Below, in pieces: positions 17,224-25,727 of a stretch of DNA of 64,000 bases (position 1 is its first letter; every line of letters starts with the position of its first letter). Both the position numbers and the translations under genes were made by a program. This DNA comes from Pseudomonas frederiksbergensis (GTDB lineage Bacteria; Pseudomonadota; Gammaproteobacteria; Pseudomonadales; Pseudomonadaceae), in assembly GCF_001952935.1 (NCBI RefSeq), contig NZ_CP018319.1, positions 2,758,501 to 2,822,500 on the forward strand. Reading direction: 5' to 3'. The notes under the pieces were generated by a model, which ran no database searches, was not told the origin of the DNA, and worked only from the letters and a program-made list of their open reading frames with translations.

Positions 17224-19509
17224 ATGAGTGATTCCCTTCACACGCACAAACCCAAGGCTGATCACGATCACGATCACGATCACGATCACGATCACAGCCA
17301 CAAGCTGCAGCCTGTACAGAAGCATGAGCATGGCAGCCACGGGGATTCCTGCTGTTCCGCCAAAGTGGCGGCACCGTCGCTGATCAAGTTGAGCGAAACC
17401 CCAACGGCCGGTGCGCGACTGAGCAATTTCCGCATCGACGCCATGGATTGTCCGACCGAGCAGACGCTGATCGAGAACAAACTCGGCAAACTCTCGGGCG
17501 TGCAGCAACTGGAATTCAACCTGATCAATCGCGTGTTGGGCGTCACCCATGACCTGCCGAGCACTGCGCCGATCATCGACGCGATCAAGTCCCTCGGCAT
17601 GCTGGCCGAGCCGCTGGAGCAGGGCGTTGAACCGCCAGCGCCGACGCCCGAGAAAAAGCACTGGTGGCCCTTGGCGCTGTCGGGTGTTGGCGCCCTGGTC
17701 GCCGAAGTTATCCACTTCACCAACGCTGCGCCGAACTGGGTGGTGGCGGTCATCGCGCTGATCTCGATCCTCAGCGGCGGCCTCGGCACCTATAAAAAGG
17801 GCTGGATCGCACTTAAAAACCTCAACCTGAACATCAACGCGCTGATGAGCATCGCAGTGACTGGCGCGATCCTGATCGGTCAGTGGCCGGAAGCGGCGAT
17901 GGTGATGTTCCTGTTCACCGTGGCCGAATTGATCGAAGCCAAGTCTTTGGACCGGGCGCGCAATGCCATCAGTGGCCTGATGCAGATGACCCCGGAACAG
18001 GCCACGGTGCAGCAGGCCGATGGCAGTTGGGTCTTGCAGCCTGTCAAATCCATCGAGTTGGGCGCGCGAGTGCGGGTGCGTCCCGGTGAGCGGATTGGTT
18101 TGGACGGTGAAGTGGTGTCGGGCAGTTCAACCATCGATCAGGCGCCGATCACCGGTGAAAGCCTGCCGGTGGAGAAGACTGTCGGTGACAAGGTTTTCGC
18201 CGGGACCATCAATCAGGCCGGCTCCCTGGAGTACTCGGTAACCGCTGCGGCCAACAACTCGACCCTGGCGCGGATCATCCATGCCGTGGAACAGGCCCAG
18301 GGCGCGCGGGCGCCGACCCAGCGTTTCGTCGACAGCTTCTCGAAAATCTACACCCCGGCGGTGTTCATCCTGGCCCTCGCGGTGGCGGTGATTCCGCCAC
18401 TGTTCATGGGGGCGTTGTGGTTTGACTGGATCTACCGGGCGTTGGTGTTGTTGGTCGTTGCCTGCCCATGTGCGCTGGTGATTTCTACACCAGTGACCAT
18501 CGTCAGCGGCCTCGCGGCGGCGGCGCGCAAAGGCATTCTGGTGAAGGGCGGCGTCTATCTGGAGGGCGGTTACAAACTCGATTACCTGGCCTTGGACAAG
18601 ACCGGCACGATCACACACGGCAAACCGGTGCAGACCGATTACCTGTCGCTTGATCCGACGGCGGACGAATCAGCCCCGGCGATTGCCGCAGCGCTCGCCG
18701 GTCGCTCCGATCACCCGGTGTCCCTGGCCATTGCCAACGCGGCTGTGGATAAACAATTTGCTCCGCTGATTGTGGATAACTTTGAGGCGCTGGCCGGTCG
18801 CGGTGTACGCGGCGAAATCAACGGCCAAGTTTACCACTTGGGTAATCACCGTTTAGTGGAAGAACTGAACCTGTGCTCGCCTGAACTGGAGGAAAAGCTG
18901 TTCGCGCTGGAGCAACAGGGCAAGTCCGTGGTGCTGCTGCTCGACAGATCCGGCCCGCTGGCGCTGTTCGCCGTGGCTGACACCGTGAAAGAGTCTAGCC
19001 GCGAGGCGATCCAGCAGTTGCACGAGCTGGGCATCAAAACCCTGATGCTCACCGGCGACAACGTCCACACCGCTCAGGCGATTGCCGCGCAAGTCGGCAT
19101 CGACGAGGCCAAGGGCGATCTGCTGCCGACCGACAAACTGCAAGCCATCGAAGCCCTTTATGCTCGGGGCCATAACGTTGGCATGGTCGGCGACGGCATC
19201 AATGACGCTCCGGCGCTGGCGCGCGCCGAGATCGGTTTTGCCATGGCGGCGGCGGGCACCGATACCGCCATCGAGACCGCCGATGTCGCCCTGATGGACG
19301 ACGATCTGCGCAAGATCCCGACCTTCATTCGCCTGTCACGGCAAACCTCAAGCATCCTCAAACAGAACATTGCCCTGGCATTGGTCATCAAAGCGATCTT
19401 TCTTGGGGTAACCTTCGCCGGGATCGCCACCATGTGGATGGCGGTGTTCGCCGACATGGGCGTGAGCCTGTTGGTGGTGTTTAACGGTTTGCGCCTGTTG
19501 CGCAAATAA
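17224..19509 (+). CDS. cadA: Cd2+/Zn2+ (Pb2+) exporting P1B-type ATPase
   Basis: This 761-residue inner-membrane pump exports soft divalent metals with ATP. It begins with a His-rich tail (six Asp-His dipeptides around residues 13-24, plus HEHGSHGD and a CC pair), then a metal-binding domain with MDCPTEQT. The core has the TGES actuator loop, the CPC metal channel in VVACPCALVIST, the phosphorylation site DKTGT, HP in GRSDHPVSLA and the hinge GDGINDAPALA. The start at 17224 (MSDSLHTHKP) follows the promoter; the longer frame would include promoter DNA. cadR lies divergently. GMDC-type N-terminus and CPC favour Cd/Zn/Pb over Cu. Confidence 0.93.
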   Translation: MSDSLHTHKPKADHDHDHDHDHDHSHKLQPVQKHEHGSHGDSCCSAKVAAPSLIKLSETPTAGARLSNFRIDAMDCPTEQTLIENKLGKLSGVQQLEFNLINRVLGVTHDLPSTAPIIDAIKSLGMLAEPLEQGVEPPAPTPEKKHWWPLALSGVGALVAEVIHFTNAAPNWVVAVIALISILSGGLGTYKKGWIALKNLNLNINALMSIAVTGAILIGQWPEAAMVMFLFTVAELIEAKSLDRARNAISGLMQMTPEQATVQQADGSWVLQPVKSIELGARVRVRPGERIGLDGEVVSGSSTIDQAPITGESLPVEKTVGDKVFAGTINQAGSLEYSVTAAANNSTLARIIHAVEQAQGARAPTQRFVDSFSKIYTPAVFILALAVAVIPPLFMGALWFDWIYRALVLLVVACPCALVISTPVTIVSGLAAAARKGILVKGGVYLEGGYKLDYLALDKTGTITHGKPVQTDYLSLDPTADESAPAIAAALAGRSDHPVSLAIANAAVDKQFAPLIVDNFEALAGRGVRGEINGQVYHLGNHRLVEELNLCSPELEEKLFALEQQGKSVVLLLDRSGPLALFAVADTVKESSREAIQQLHELGIKTLMLTGDNVHTAQAIAAQVGIDEAKGDLLPTDKLQAIEALYARGHNVGMVGDGINDAPALARAEIGFAMAAAGTDTAIETADVALMDDDLRKIPTFIRLSRQTSSILKQNIALALVIKAIFLGVTFAGIATMWMAVFADMGVSLLVVFNGLRLLRK
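17260..17295 (+). repeat. Hexanucleotide tandem repeat (GATCAC)x6 inside cadA
   Basis: Six perfect copies of GATCAC encode the Asp-His run of the CadA metal-binding tail. Unit changes would keep frame but alter the number of His residues. Confidence 0.95.
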
Positions 19510-19525
19510 GCGATGGGGGAAGGGT

Positions 19526-20389
19526 GTGCTGAGTGCCGAGCTGAAGGCGTTTTACATGGTTGCCCGCTTGGGCAGCATTACCCTGGCGGCGAAAAAACTC
19601 GGCCTGAGCCAACCCACGGTGACGACCCAGATTCGCAATCTGGAAAGTCAGTACTCGGTTGAACTGTTCTACCGTGGCGGCCGTCGCCTCAGCGTCAGCG
19701 ATGAAGGTGCGCGGCTGTTGCCGATGGTCAAGGCGCTGTTGCAGCAGGAAGCCGACATCGAGTTTTTCCTGCGCAACAGCGGTCAGGTCCAGGGCACGTT
19801 GCGCATCGCCGCGACGGCGCCGTATTACATCCTCGATCTGGTGAAGACCTTTCGCGAGCGCTTGCCGCAGGTGGAAGTGTCGGTGGAGATCGGCAACTCC
19901 CAGCAGGTGCTTGAAGCGCTGGAGGATTACCGGGTGGATGTCGCGGCGTCGTCGCAGTTGCTCGACGATGCACGGTTGATTCGCCGGGTGCTCGGCAGCG
20001 ATCCGCTGGTGCTGGCGGTGCATCGCAATCATCCGCTGGCGGTTCACGAGCATGTGCCGCTCAGTGCGTTGGCCGGGCATACGTTATTGATGCGCGAGTC
20101 GGGCTCGACTACTCGACGCCTGACCGAAGAGTTGCTGGCCGGCGCCGGGGTGAGTTTCGGGCCGCTGCTGGAGATTGGCAGCCGGGAGTCGATCCGTGAG
20201 GCGGTGCTGCGCAATATCGGCATCAGCATCATCGCCCGTCAGGAAGTGCCGCATGATCCGCAACTGCGCGTGCTGACCCTGGAGAATGCGCCGCAGATCC
20301 CTGAGTATTTGTACTGCCTCAAGGAGCGAAAAAACGCACGGCTGCCGGCGGCGTTTCTGGGGTTGGCGCAGGAAATGGCGCCCGCGTAA
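19526..20389 (+). CDS. LysR-family regulator of the phosphonate cluster
   Basis: A 287-residue LysR-type regulator: an N-terminal HTH (LGSITLAAKKLGLSQPTVTT) and a periplasmic-binding-like effector domain (about residues 90-285). It begins at a GTG preceded by GGGGAAGGG. Similarity in the HTH and its place before the 2-aminoethylphosphonate-type transporter fit the known family of LysR regulators found with phosphonate catabolism genes (TIGR03339 type). Unusually it is codirectional with the genes it is expected to control rather than divergent, with a REP pair between. Effector is inferred, not shown. Confidence 0.8.
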   Translation: MLSAELKAFYMVARLGSITLAAKKLGLSQPTVTTQIRNLESQYSVELFYRGGRRLSVSDEGARLLPMVKALLQQEADIEFFLRNSGQVQGTLRIAATAPYYILDLVKTFRERLPQVEVSVEIGNSQQVLEALEDYRVDVAASSQLLDDARLIRRVLGSDPLVLAVHRNHPLAVHEHVPLSALAGHTLLMRESGSTTRRLTEELLAGAGVSFGPLLEIGSRESIREAVLRNIGISIIARQEVPHDPQLRVLTLENAPQIPEYLYCLKERKNARLPAAFLGLAQEMAPA

Positions 20390-20390
20390 T

Positions 20391-20498
20391 GATCGTTCCC
20401 ACGCTCCGCGTGGGAATGCAGCCCGGGACGCTCTGCGTCCCAAGAGCCGAACGCGGAGCGTCCGTTGAGGCATTCCCACGCAGAGCGTGGGAACGATC
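20391..20498. repeat. REP-type palindrome pair, GATCGTTCCCACGC family (copy 2)
   Basis: Outer arms GATCGTTCCCACGC/complement with two internal hairpins; starts one base after the regulator's stop codon and separates it from the transporter operon. Confidence 0.87.
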
Positions 20499-20581
20499 GG
20501 CGGTGAACCCAAATCCTCGAATACCACTATCAGCCGTTTTTGCCTCACTGCCACATGACGGACGCATTACAAATCTAGGAT

Positions 20582-20605
20582 GGCCTTCATCTGCTTGATG
20601 AGGCC
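20582..20605 (+). promoter_or_regulatory. Hairpin that would cover the ribosome site of the phosphonate ABC operon
   Basis: GGCCTTCAT (20582-20590) can pair with ATGAGGCC (20598-20605), 8 bp with one bulged T and a seven-base loop. The right arm holds GAGG, the Shine-Dalgarno seven bases before the ATG at 20611, so the fold would limit translation of the first transporter gene. Confidence 0.45.
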
Positions 20606-20610
20606 TGTCC

Positions 20611-21687
20611 ATGAACCACTCGATCGCAACTGCCCTGACCAACCCCGGCGCCCCGATGAAAGTGCGCGGTGTGCAGAAACGCTTCGGCGCCTTCACCGCG
20701 CTGGATAACGTTTCCCTCGACGTGGCGGCCGGTGAACTGGTATGCCTGCTTGGCCCGTCGGGCTGCGGCAAAACCACTTTGTTGCGTTGCATCGCTGGTC
20801 TTGAGAAGCAGGACAGCGGCGAGTTGTACCTCGGCGATCGCGACGTTTCCCACCTGGCGCCCCAGGCTCGGGACTACGGCATTCTGTTTCAGTCCTACGC
20901 GCTGTTTCCCAATCTCACCGTCGAAGCGAACATAGCCTACGGCCTCGCCGGCAGTGGTCGCGATGAAGTGCGCCAGCGTGTCGGTCAGATGCTGGAGCTG
21001 GTCGGCCTGATCGGCAGTGAGAAAAAGTACCCCGGCCAATTGTCCGGCGGCCAACAGCAGCGCGTCGCACTGGCTCGGGCCTTGGCGCCGGCACCTTCGT
21101 TGCTGCTGCTGGACGAACCGATGTCGGCCCTCGATGCCCGGGTCCGCGAGCATCTGTGCACCGAACTGCGCCAATTGCAGCGCAACCTCGGCATCACCAC
21201 CCTGATGGTCACCCACAACCAGGACGAAGCGATGCTGATGGCCGACCGCATCGCCGTGATGAACAACGGCAAGGTCGAGCAATACGCCACGCCGCAGGAA
21301 ATCTACGACCGCCCGGCTACACCGTTTGTGGCGGAGTTCGTCGGCCAGGGCAACTGGCTGCCATTCCAGCGCAGCAGCGACAGCCACGCCCAGGTCGGCG
21401 GGATGAACATGCGCCTGGGTGCCGATTCGGGCAACGCCGCATCGGGTCGTCTGTTTTGCCGTCCCGAAGCGATCAACGTCAACCCGCCCGCGCATGAAGA
21501 AAACCTGTTCCCGGCCAAGGTTCGCGAAATCACCTTCCTCGGCAACCGCTGCCGCATGAGCTTCGAACTCGATCAACTGCCGGGCCACGCATTGCTGGCG
21601 GAACTGGCGCCGGAAGCCATGCCGCGCCTCGGCGCGCAGCAGATCATGGTTGCCTTGCCTCCGCGCAGCCTGCAGGTGTTTGCCTGA
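20611..21687 (+). CDS. 2-aminoethylphosphonate-type ABC importer, ATPase
   Basis: A 358-residue ABC ATPase. Walker A is GPSGCGKTT (residues 48-56), the Q-loop is LFQSYALFP, the ABC signature LSGGQQQR, Walker B LLLLDEP, and the switch His lies in MVTHNQDEA. The last 100 residues form the TOBE-like domain of iron/polyamine/phosphonate importers. The cluster context (TIGR03265-like, PhnT2) suggests 2-aminoethylphosphonate import; similar ATPases serve Fe(III) or spermidine systems, so the substrate rests on its neighbours. The stop codon overlaps the permease start by one base. Confidence 0.85.
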   Translation: MNHSIATALTNPGAPMKVRGVQKRFGAFTALDNVSLDVAAGELVCLLGPSGCGKTTLLRCIAGLEKQDSGELYLGDRDVSHLAPQARDYGILFQSYALFPNLTVEANIAYGLAGSGRDEVRQRVGQMLELVGLIGSEKKYPGQLSGGQQQRVALARALAPAPSLLLLDEPMSALDARVREHLCTELRQLQRNLGITTLMVTHNQDEAMLMADRIAVMNNGKVEQYATPQEIYDRPATPFVAEFVGQGNWLPFQRSSDSHAQVGGMNMRLGADSGNAASGRLFCRPEAINVNPPAHEENLFPAKVREITFLGNRCRMSFELDQLPGHALLAELAPEAMPRLGAQQIMVALPPRSLQVFA

Positions 21688-23411
21688 TGAGCGCGAACCT
21701 CGCGCTGCCGATACCGCACAAGCAGGTTCGGCAGACCTCCCGTGCCGAGATCGGTGACCGGGTGTTCGTGGTCGGCGGCAAAGTCCTGTTGCTGGTGTTG
21801 CTCGGCGTTGCGGTACTGATGCCGTTGCTGGCGATCTTCTGGCGCGGTTTCAGCTCGGAAGCCGGGCAGGGCGGCGGTCTGGTGGCCGCCCGTGAATTGG
21901 CGACCAGTGCCAATTTCCACTGGTTGCTCGGCAATAGCCTGAAAGTTTCCCTGAGCGTGGCGGCGATTGTCGTACCGCTGGCTTACCTGTTTGCCTACGC
22001 CCTGCAACGCACCTTGATTCCAGGCAAAGGCATCTGGCGCGGCATGTCGCTGTTGCCGCTGATGGCGCCGTCGATGTTGCCGGGTATTGCGCTGGTCTAT
22101 CTGTTCGGCAACCAGGGCATGTTGCGCGGTTTGCTCTCAGACAATATCTACGGTTTCTGGGGCATTGTTCTGGGTGAGGTCATCTACACCTTCCCACACG
22201 CGCTGATGATTTTGCTGTCGGCCCTGTCCCTGGCGGATGCGCGACTGTTCGATGCCGCCTCCAGCATGGGCGCCAGTCCGGCGAAGGCCTTTCGCAGCAT
22301 CACTTGGCCGGCAACGCGTCAGGCTGTGTTCGCGGCGTTCTGTCTGGTGTTCACCCTGACCATCACCGACTTCGGCGTGCCCGTGGTGGTCGGCGGCGAT
22401 TATCAGGTGCTGGCGCTGGAAGCCTACAAAGCCGTGGTCGGCCAGCAACAATTCGGTCGCGGCGCGTTGATCGGCATGGTCCTGCTGTTGCCGGCGCTGT
22501 TCAGCTTCGGTGTCGACGCCTGGTTGCGTCGAGGTCACGGCGATTCCATGAGCGGTCGGGCGCAGGTCTTTCAGCCCGCGCCGTCAAAACTGCGGGACGG
22601 TTGCTACCTGACCATCGTGCTGCTGATCTGTGCGGTGTTGCTGCTGGTGTTCGGCATGGCGGTGTACTCGTCGCTGGTGAAATTCTGGCCGTACAACCTG
22701 TCGCTGTCGCTCAACCATTACCAGTTCAACGACACGGCGGGCGGTGGCTGGCTGGCCTATGGCAACAGTGTGAAGATGGCCTTGTGCACGGCGTTGATCG
22801 GCAGCGTGCTGATCTTTACCGGCGCGTACCTGATGGAAAAAACCAAGGGCCAGCGCGGGCTGAATTTGACACTGCGCATGCTCAGTTTCGTACCGATGGC
22901 GGTGCCGGGTCTGGTGCTGGGCCTGGGTTACGTCTTTTTCTTCAACCTCAGCGGCAACCCGCTGCATGTGCTCTACGGGACCATGACCCTGCTGGTGGTC
23001 TGCACCATTGCTCACTATTTGACCACCGCGCAAATGACCGCCACCACCGCGTTGCGCCAACTCGATGCCGAGTTCGAAGCCGCCGCGCTGTCGCTCAAGG
23101 CGCCGCTGTATCGGCATTACCTGCGCGTCACCGTACCGATCTGCCTGCCGGCATTGCTGGACATCGTGCGCTATCTGTTCGTCTCGGCCATGACCACCGT
23201 CTCGGCAGCGATCTTCCTCTACAGCCCCGACACCATCCTCGCGGCGGTGGCAGTGTTGAACATGGACGACGCCGGCAACGTCGGCGGCGCGGCGGCGATG
23301 TCGACCCTGATTCTGTTCACCTCGGCGGGCGTGTCCCTGCTGCTGGCCTGGGCTTCGCGCGGTTTGTTGCGCCGCTCCCAGGCCTGGCGGCAGACCGCGC
23401 CTGGTCATTGA
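21687..23411 (+). CDS. 2-aminoethylphosphonate-type ABC importer, fused permease
   Basis: A 574-residue inner-membrane permease made of two homologous halves (about 12 hydrophobic segments in all). Each half has its EAA-like coupling loop: ADARLFDAASSMGASPAKAF in the first and LDAEFEAAALSLKAPLYRHY in the second. Such fused permeases are typical of Fe(III)/AEP-type importers (TIGR03262-like, PhnU2), so no second permease gene is needed. It begins at the base where the ATPase ends (TGATG), showing translational coupling. Confidence 0.86.
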   Translation: MSANLALPIPHKQVRQTSRAEIGDRVFVVGGKVLLLVLLGVAVLMPLLAIFWRGFSSEAGQGGGLVAARELATSANFHWLLGNSLKVSLSVAAIVVPLAYLFAYALQRTLIPGKGIWRGMSLLPLMAPSMLPGIALVYLFGNQGMLRGLLSDNIYGFWGIVLGEVIYTFPHALMILLSALSLADARLFDAASSMGASPAKAFRSITWPATRQAVFAAFCLVFTLTITDFGVPVVVGGDYQVLALEAYKAVVGQQQFGRGALIGMVLLLPALFSFGVDAWLRRGHGDSMSGRAQVFQPAPSKLRDGCYLTIVLLICAVLLLVFGMAVYSSLVKFWPYNLSLSLNHYQFNDTAGGGWLAYGNSVKMALCTALIGSVLIFTGAYLMEKTKGQRGLNLTLRMLSFVPMAVPGLVLGLGYVFFFNLSGNPLHVLYGTMTLLVVCTIAHYLTTAQMTATTALRQLDAEFEAAALSLKAPLYRHYLRVTVPICLPALLDIVRYLFVSAMTTVSAAIFLYSPDTILAAVAVLNMDDAGNVGGAAAMSTLILFTSAGVSLLLAWASRGLLRRSQAWRQTAPGH

Positions 23412-23442
23412 TTCAACCCCTCAACTCAAACAGGAAAAGATC

Positions 23443-24468
23443 ATGTTCAAGCCTATGGCCCTGGCCGCTGCTGTCCTCACCGCTTTCAGCCTGAACGCCT
23501 TCGCGGCGAAAACCGAGTTGACGGTGTACACCGCCCTCGAAGCCGAGCAATTGAAGACTTACAAAGCAGCCTTCGAAAAGGCCAACCCGGACGTCGAGAT
23601 CAAGTGGGTGCGCGACTCCACCGGCATCATCACTGCCAAACTGCTGGCCGAAAAAGCTCGCCCGCAGGCTGACGCCGTGTGGGGCCTGGCGGCGTCGAGC
23701 CTGGCGATCCTCGATCAGCAAGGCATGCTGCAAAGCTACGCACCGAAGGACCTGGGCAAGATCGGTAGCAACTACCGCGACGCCGCCAACCCTCCAGCCT
23801 GGGTCGGCATGGACGTCTGGGCGGCGACCATTTGCTTCAACACCGTCGAGGCCGCAAAGCAGGGTTTAACCAAACCGGTGAGCTGGCAGGACCTGACCAA
23901 GCCTGAGTACAAAGGCAAGATCGTCATGCCCAACCCGGCCTCGTCCGGCACCGGTTTCCTCGACGTCAGCGCCTGGCTGCAAACCTTCGGCGAGAAGCAG
24001 GGCTGGCAGTACATGGACGACCTGCACCAGAACATCGGCCAGTACGTTCACTCCGGTTCCAAGCCTTGCAAACTGGCGGCTTCGGGGGAGTTCCCGATTG
24101 GCATTTCCTTTGAATACCCGGCCGTTCAGCTGAAACGCCAAGGCGCACCGCTGGACATCATCCTGCCGAAAGAAGGCCTGGGCTGGGAGATCGAAGCGAC
24201 CGCAGTCATCAAGGGCACACCGCACGAAGAGGCCGCGAAGCAACTGGCTGATTTCTCCGCCAGTCCGGCGGCGATGGAGCTTTATAAAGAGAACTTCGCC
24301 GTCCTCGCGCAACCGGGTATCGCCAAGCCACAGACCGAATTGCCGGCCGATTATGAGCAGCGTTTGATCAAGAACGACTTTGCCTGGGCCTCGAAGAATC
24401 GTGACCAGATCCTGGCCGAGTGGCGCAAGCGCTATGACGGCAAGTCCGAGAAAGTGGCTGCCAAGTAA
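23443..24468 (+). CDS. 2-aminoethylphosphonate-type ABC importer, periplasmic binding protein
   Basis: A 341-residue solute-binding protein with a cleavable signal peptide (MFKPMALAAAVLTAFSLNAF, then AA before KTEL). The mature protein is of the Fe(III)/AEP cluster D type: ELTVYTALEAEQLKTYKAAF, VRDSTGIITAKLLAEKARPQ and AASSGTGFLDVSAWLQ-like segments (NPASSGTGFLDV). AACAGGAAA gives a good ribosome site. It is 31 bases after the permease. The family also includes iron-binding proteins; the phosphonate assignment comes from the adjoining catabolic genes. Confidence 0.84.
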   Translation: MFKPMALAAAVLTAFSLNAFAAKTELTVYTALEAEQLKTYKAAFEKANPDVEIKWVRDSTGIITAKLLAEKARPQADAVWGLAASSLAILDQQGMLQSYAPKDLGKIGSNYRDAANPPAWVGMDVWAATICFNTVEAAKQGLTKPVSWQDLTKPEYKGKIVMPNPASSGTGFLDVSAWLQTFGEKQGWQYMDDLHQNIGQYVHSGSKPCKLAASGEFPIGISFEYPAVQLKRQGAPLDIILPKEGLGWEIEATAVIKGTPHEEAAKQLADFSASPAAMELYKENFAVLAQPGIAKPQTELPADYEQRLIKNDFAWASKNRDQILAEWRKRYDGKSEKVAAK

Positions 24469-24476
24469 GCACCGCC

Positions 24477-24580
24477 GATCGTTCCCACGCTCTGCGTGGG
24501 AATGCAGCAAAGGACGCTCCGCGTCCCCTGTGACGCAGAGCGTCACGGGATTCATTCCCACGCGGAGCGTGGGAACGATC
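24477..24580. repeat. REP-type palindrome pair, GATCGTTCCCACGC family (copy 3), inside an operon
   Basis: The element fills the gap between the binding-protein gene and the FAD oxidase and ends 13 bases before the latter's ATG. It may set different mRNA levels for uptake and catabolism. Confidence 0.87.
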
Positions 24581-24593
24581 ATTGGGGAACTTC

Positions 24594-25727
24594 ATGACAC
24601 AACACAGCGACATGCTGATCGTCGGCGCCGGCATCCTTGGTCTGTCCCACGCCTATGCCGCCGCCAGGCGCGGTCTGAAAGTTACCGTTTTCGAGCGCAG
24701 CGAAACCCCTTTGGGCGCCTCGGTCCGTAACTTCGGCCAGGCCCTGGTCACCGGCCAGCCACCGGGCCCGATGCTCGAACTGGCCAAAGCCAGCCGCGAG
24801 ATCTGGGGCCAATGGGCACAACTCGCCGGCCTGCAACTCAAGCGCAACGGTTCATACCTGTTTGCCCGCACCGAAGCCGAAGAACACCTGCTGGAAGCCT
24901 TCTGCGCCGGTCGCGCCGTGGAACACGGTTACCGCGTCGACCTGCTACGCGGCGCTGCATTGCGCGATGTGTACCGCGGCCAATTCAGCCATCACCGCGC
25001 CGCGTTGCACGGGATGGACGATCAGCAACTGTATTCCCGCGAAGCGATTCCAGCGCTGATCGACTACCTGCATCACGAACTCGGCGTCACGTTTCACTTC
25101 TCCACTCTCGTGCGCGACATCGAGCCCGGCCGCGTGCACAGCACCGCCGGAGCCTTCAGTGCCGAGCAGATCATCGTCTGTTCCGGCCACGATTATCAGA
25201 CGCTGCTGGCCGAGCCGATCGTCGAACTCAACCCGCAAATCTGCCGCCTGCAAATGCTTCGCGCCCGACCGCAGATCAACCTCAACCTGCAACACGCGTT
25301 GCTCACCGGTCTGAGTTGCGTGCACTACGGCGCCTTCGCCGATCTGCCGGAAGCGGCGGCGGTGCAGGCGCAAATCCTGCGCGAGGAACCGCACCTGCAT
25401 GAACACGGCATTCACCTGCTGATCAGCCCGACACCGTATGGCGAACTGATCATCGGCGACTCCCACCATTACGGCAGCGATCCGTCGCCGTTCAACGCCG
25501 AGCAGGTGGATAACTGGATGATTGAACTGGCCGAGCAGACGTTGGGCTGCAGGGTGCAAGTGGTCGAACGCTGGCAAGGCGTCTATGGTTCAGGGGGGCC
25601 GGGGCCGTTCTCGTTCCTGCGGCCGATGCCGGGTGTGAGCGTGGCCCTGATGCACACGGGTGTCGGCATGAGCGTCGGGCCGGCGATGGCTGAACGCAAC
25701 GTGGCCACCTTATTGGGAGAGTATTGA
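24594..25727 (+). CDS. FAD-dependent oxidase of phosphonate catabolism (DAO family)
   Basis: A 377-residue D-amino-acid-oxidase-fold flavoprotein. The dinucleotide motif is LIVGAGILGLSHAYAAARRG at residues 9 on; the C-terminal FAD segment is MHTGVGMSVGPAMAERNVA. It matches the TIGR03364-type flavoenzymes that occur with phosphonate genes; some relatives have been reported to oxidise 2-aminoethylphosphonate or its N-methyl form to phosphonoacetaldehyde. The ATG at 24594 has GGGGA six to seven bases upstream. It overlaps the next gene by one base (TGATG). The exact substrate is open. Confidence 0.82.
   Translation: MTQHSDMLIVGAGILGLSHAYAAARRGLKVTVFERSETPLGASVRNFGQALVTGQPPGPMLELAKASREIWGQWAQLAGLQLKRNGSYLFARTEAEEHLLEAFCAGRAVEHGYRVDLLRGAALRDVYRGQFSHHRAALHGMDDQQLYSREAIPALIDYLHHELGVTFHFSTLVRDIEPGRVHSTAGAFSAEQIIVCSGHDYQTLLAEPIVELNPQICRLQMLRARPQINLNLQHALLTGLSCVHYGAFADLPEAAAVQAQILREEPHLHEHGIHLLISPTPYGELIIGDSHHYGSDPSPFNAEQVDNWMIELAEQTLGCRVQVVERWQGVYGSGGPGPFSFLRPMPGVSVALMHTGVGMSVGPAMAERNVATLLGEY

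Noticed and set aside
22304..23494. 396-codon frame overlapping the permease gene on the same strand
   Set aside because: It is an out-of-phase, Arg-rich reading of the permease; the permease frame has clear membrane helices and coupling loops.
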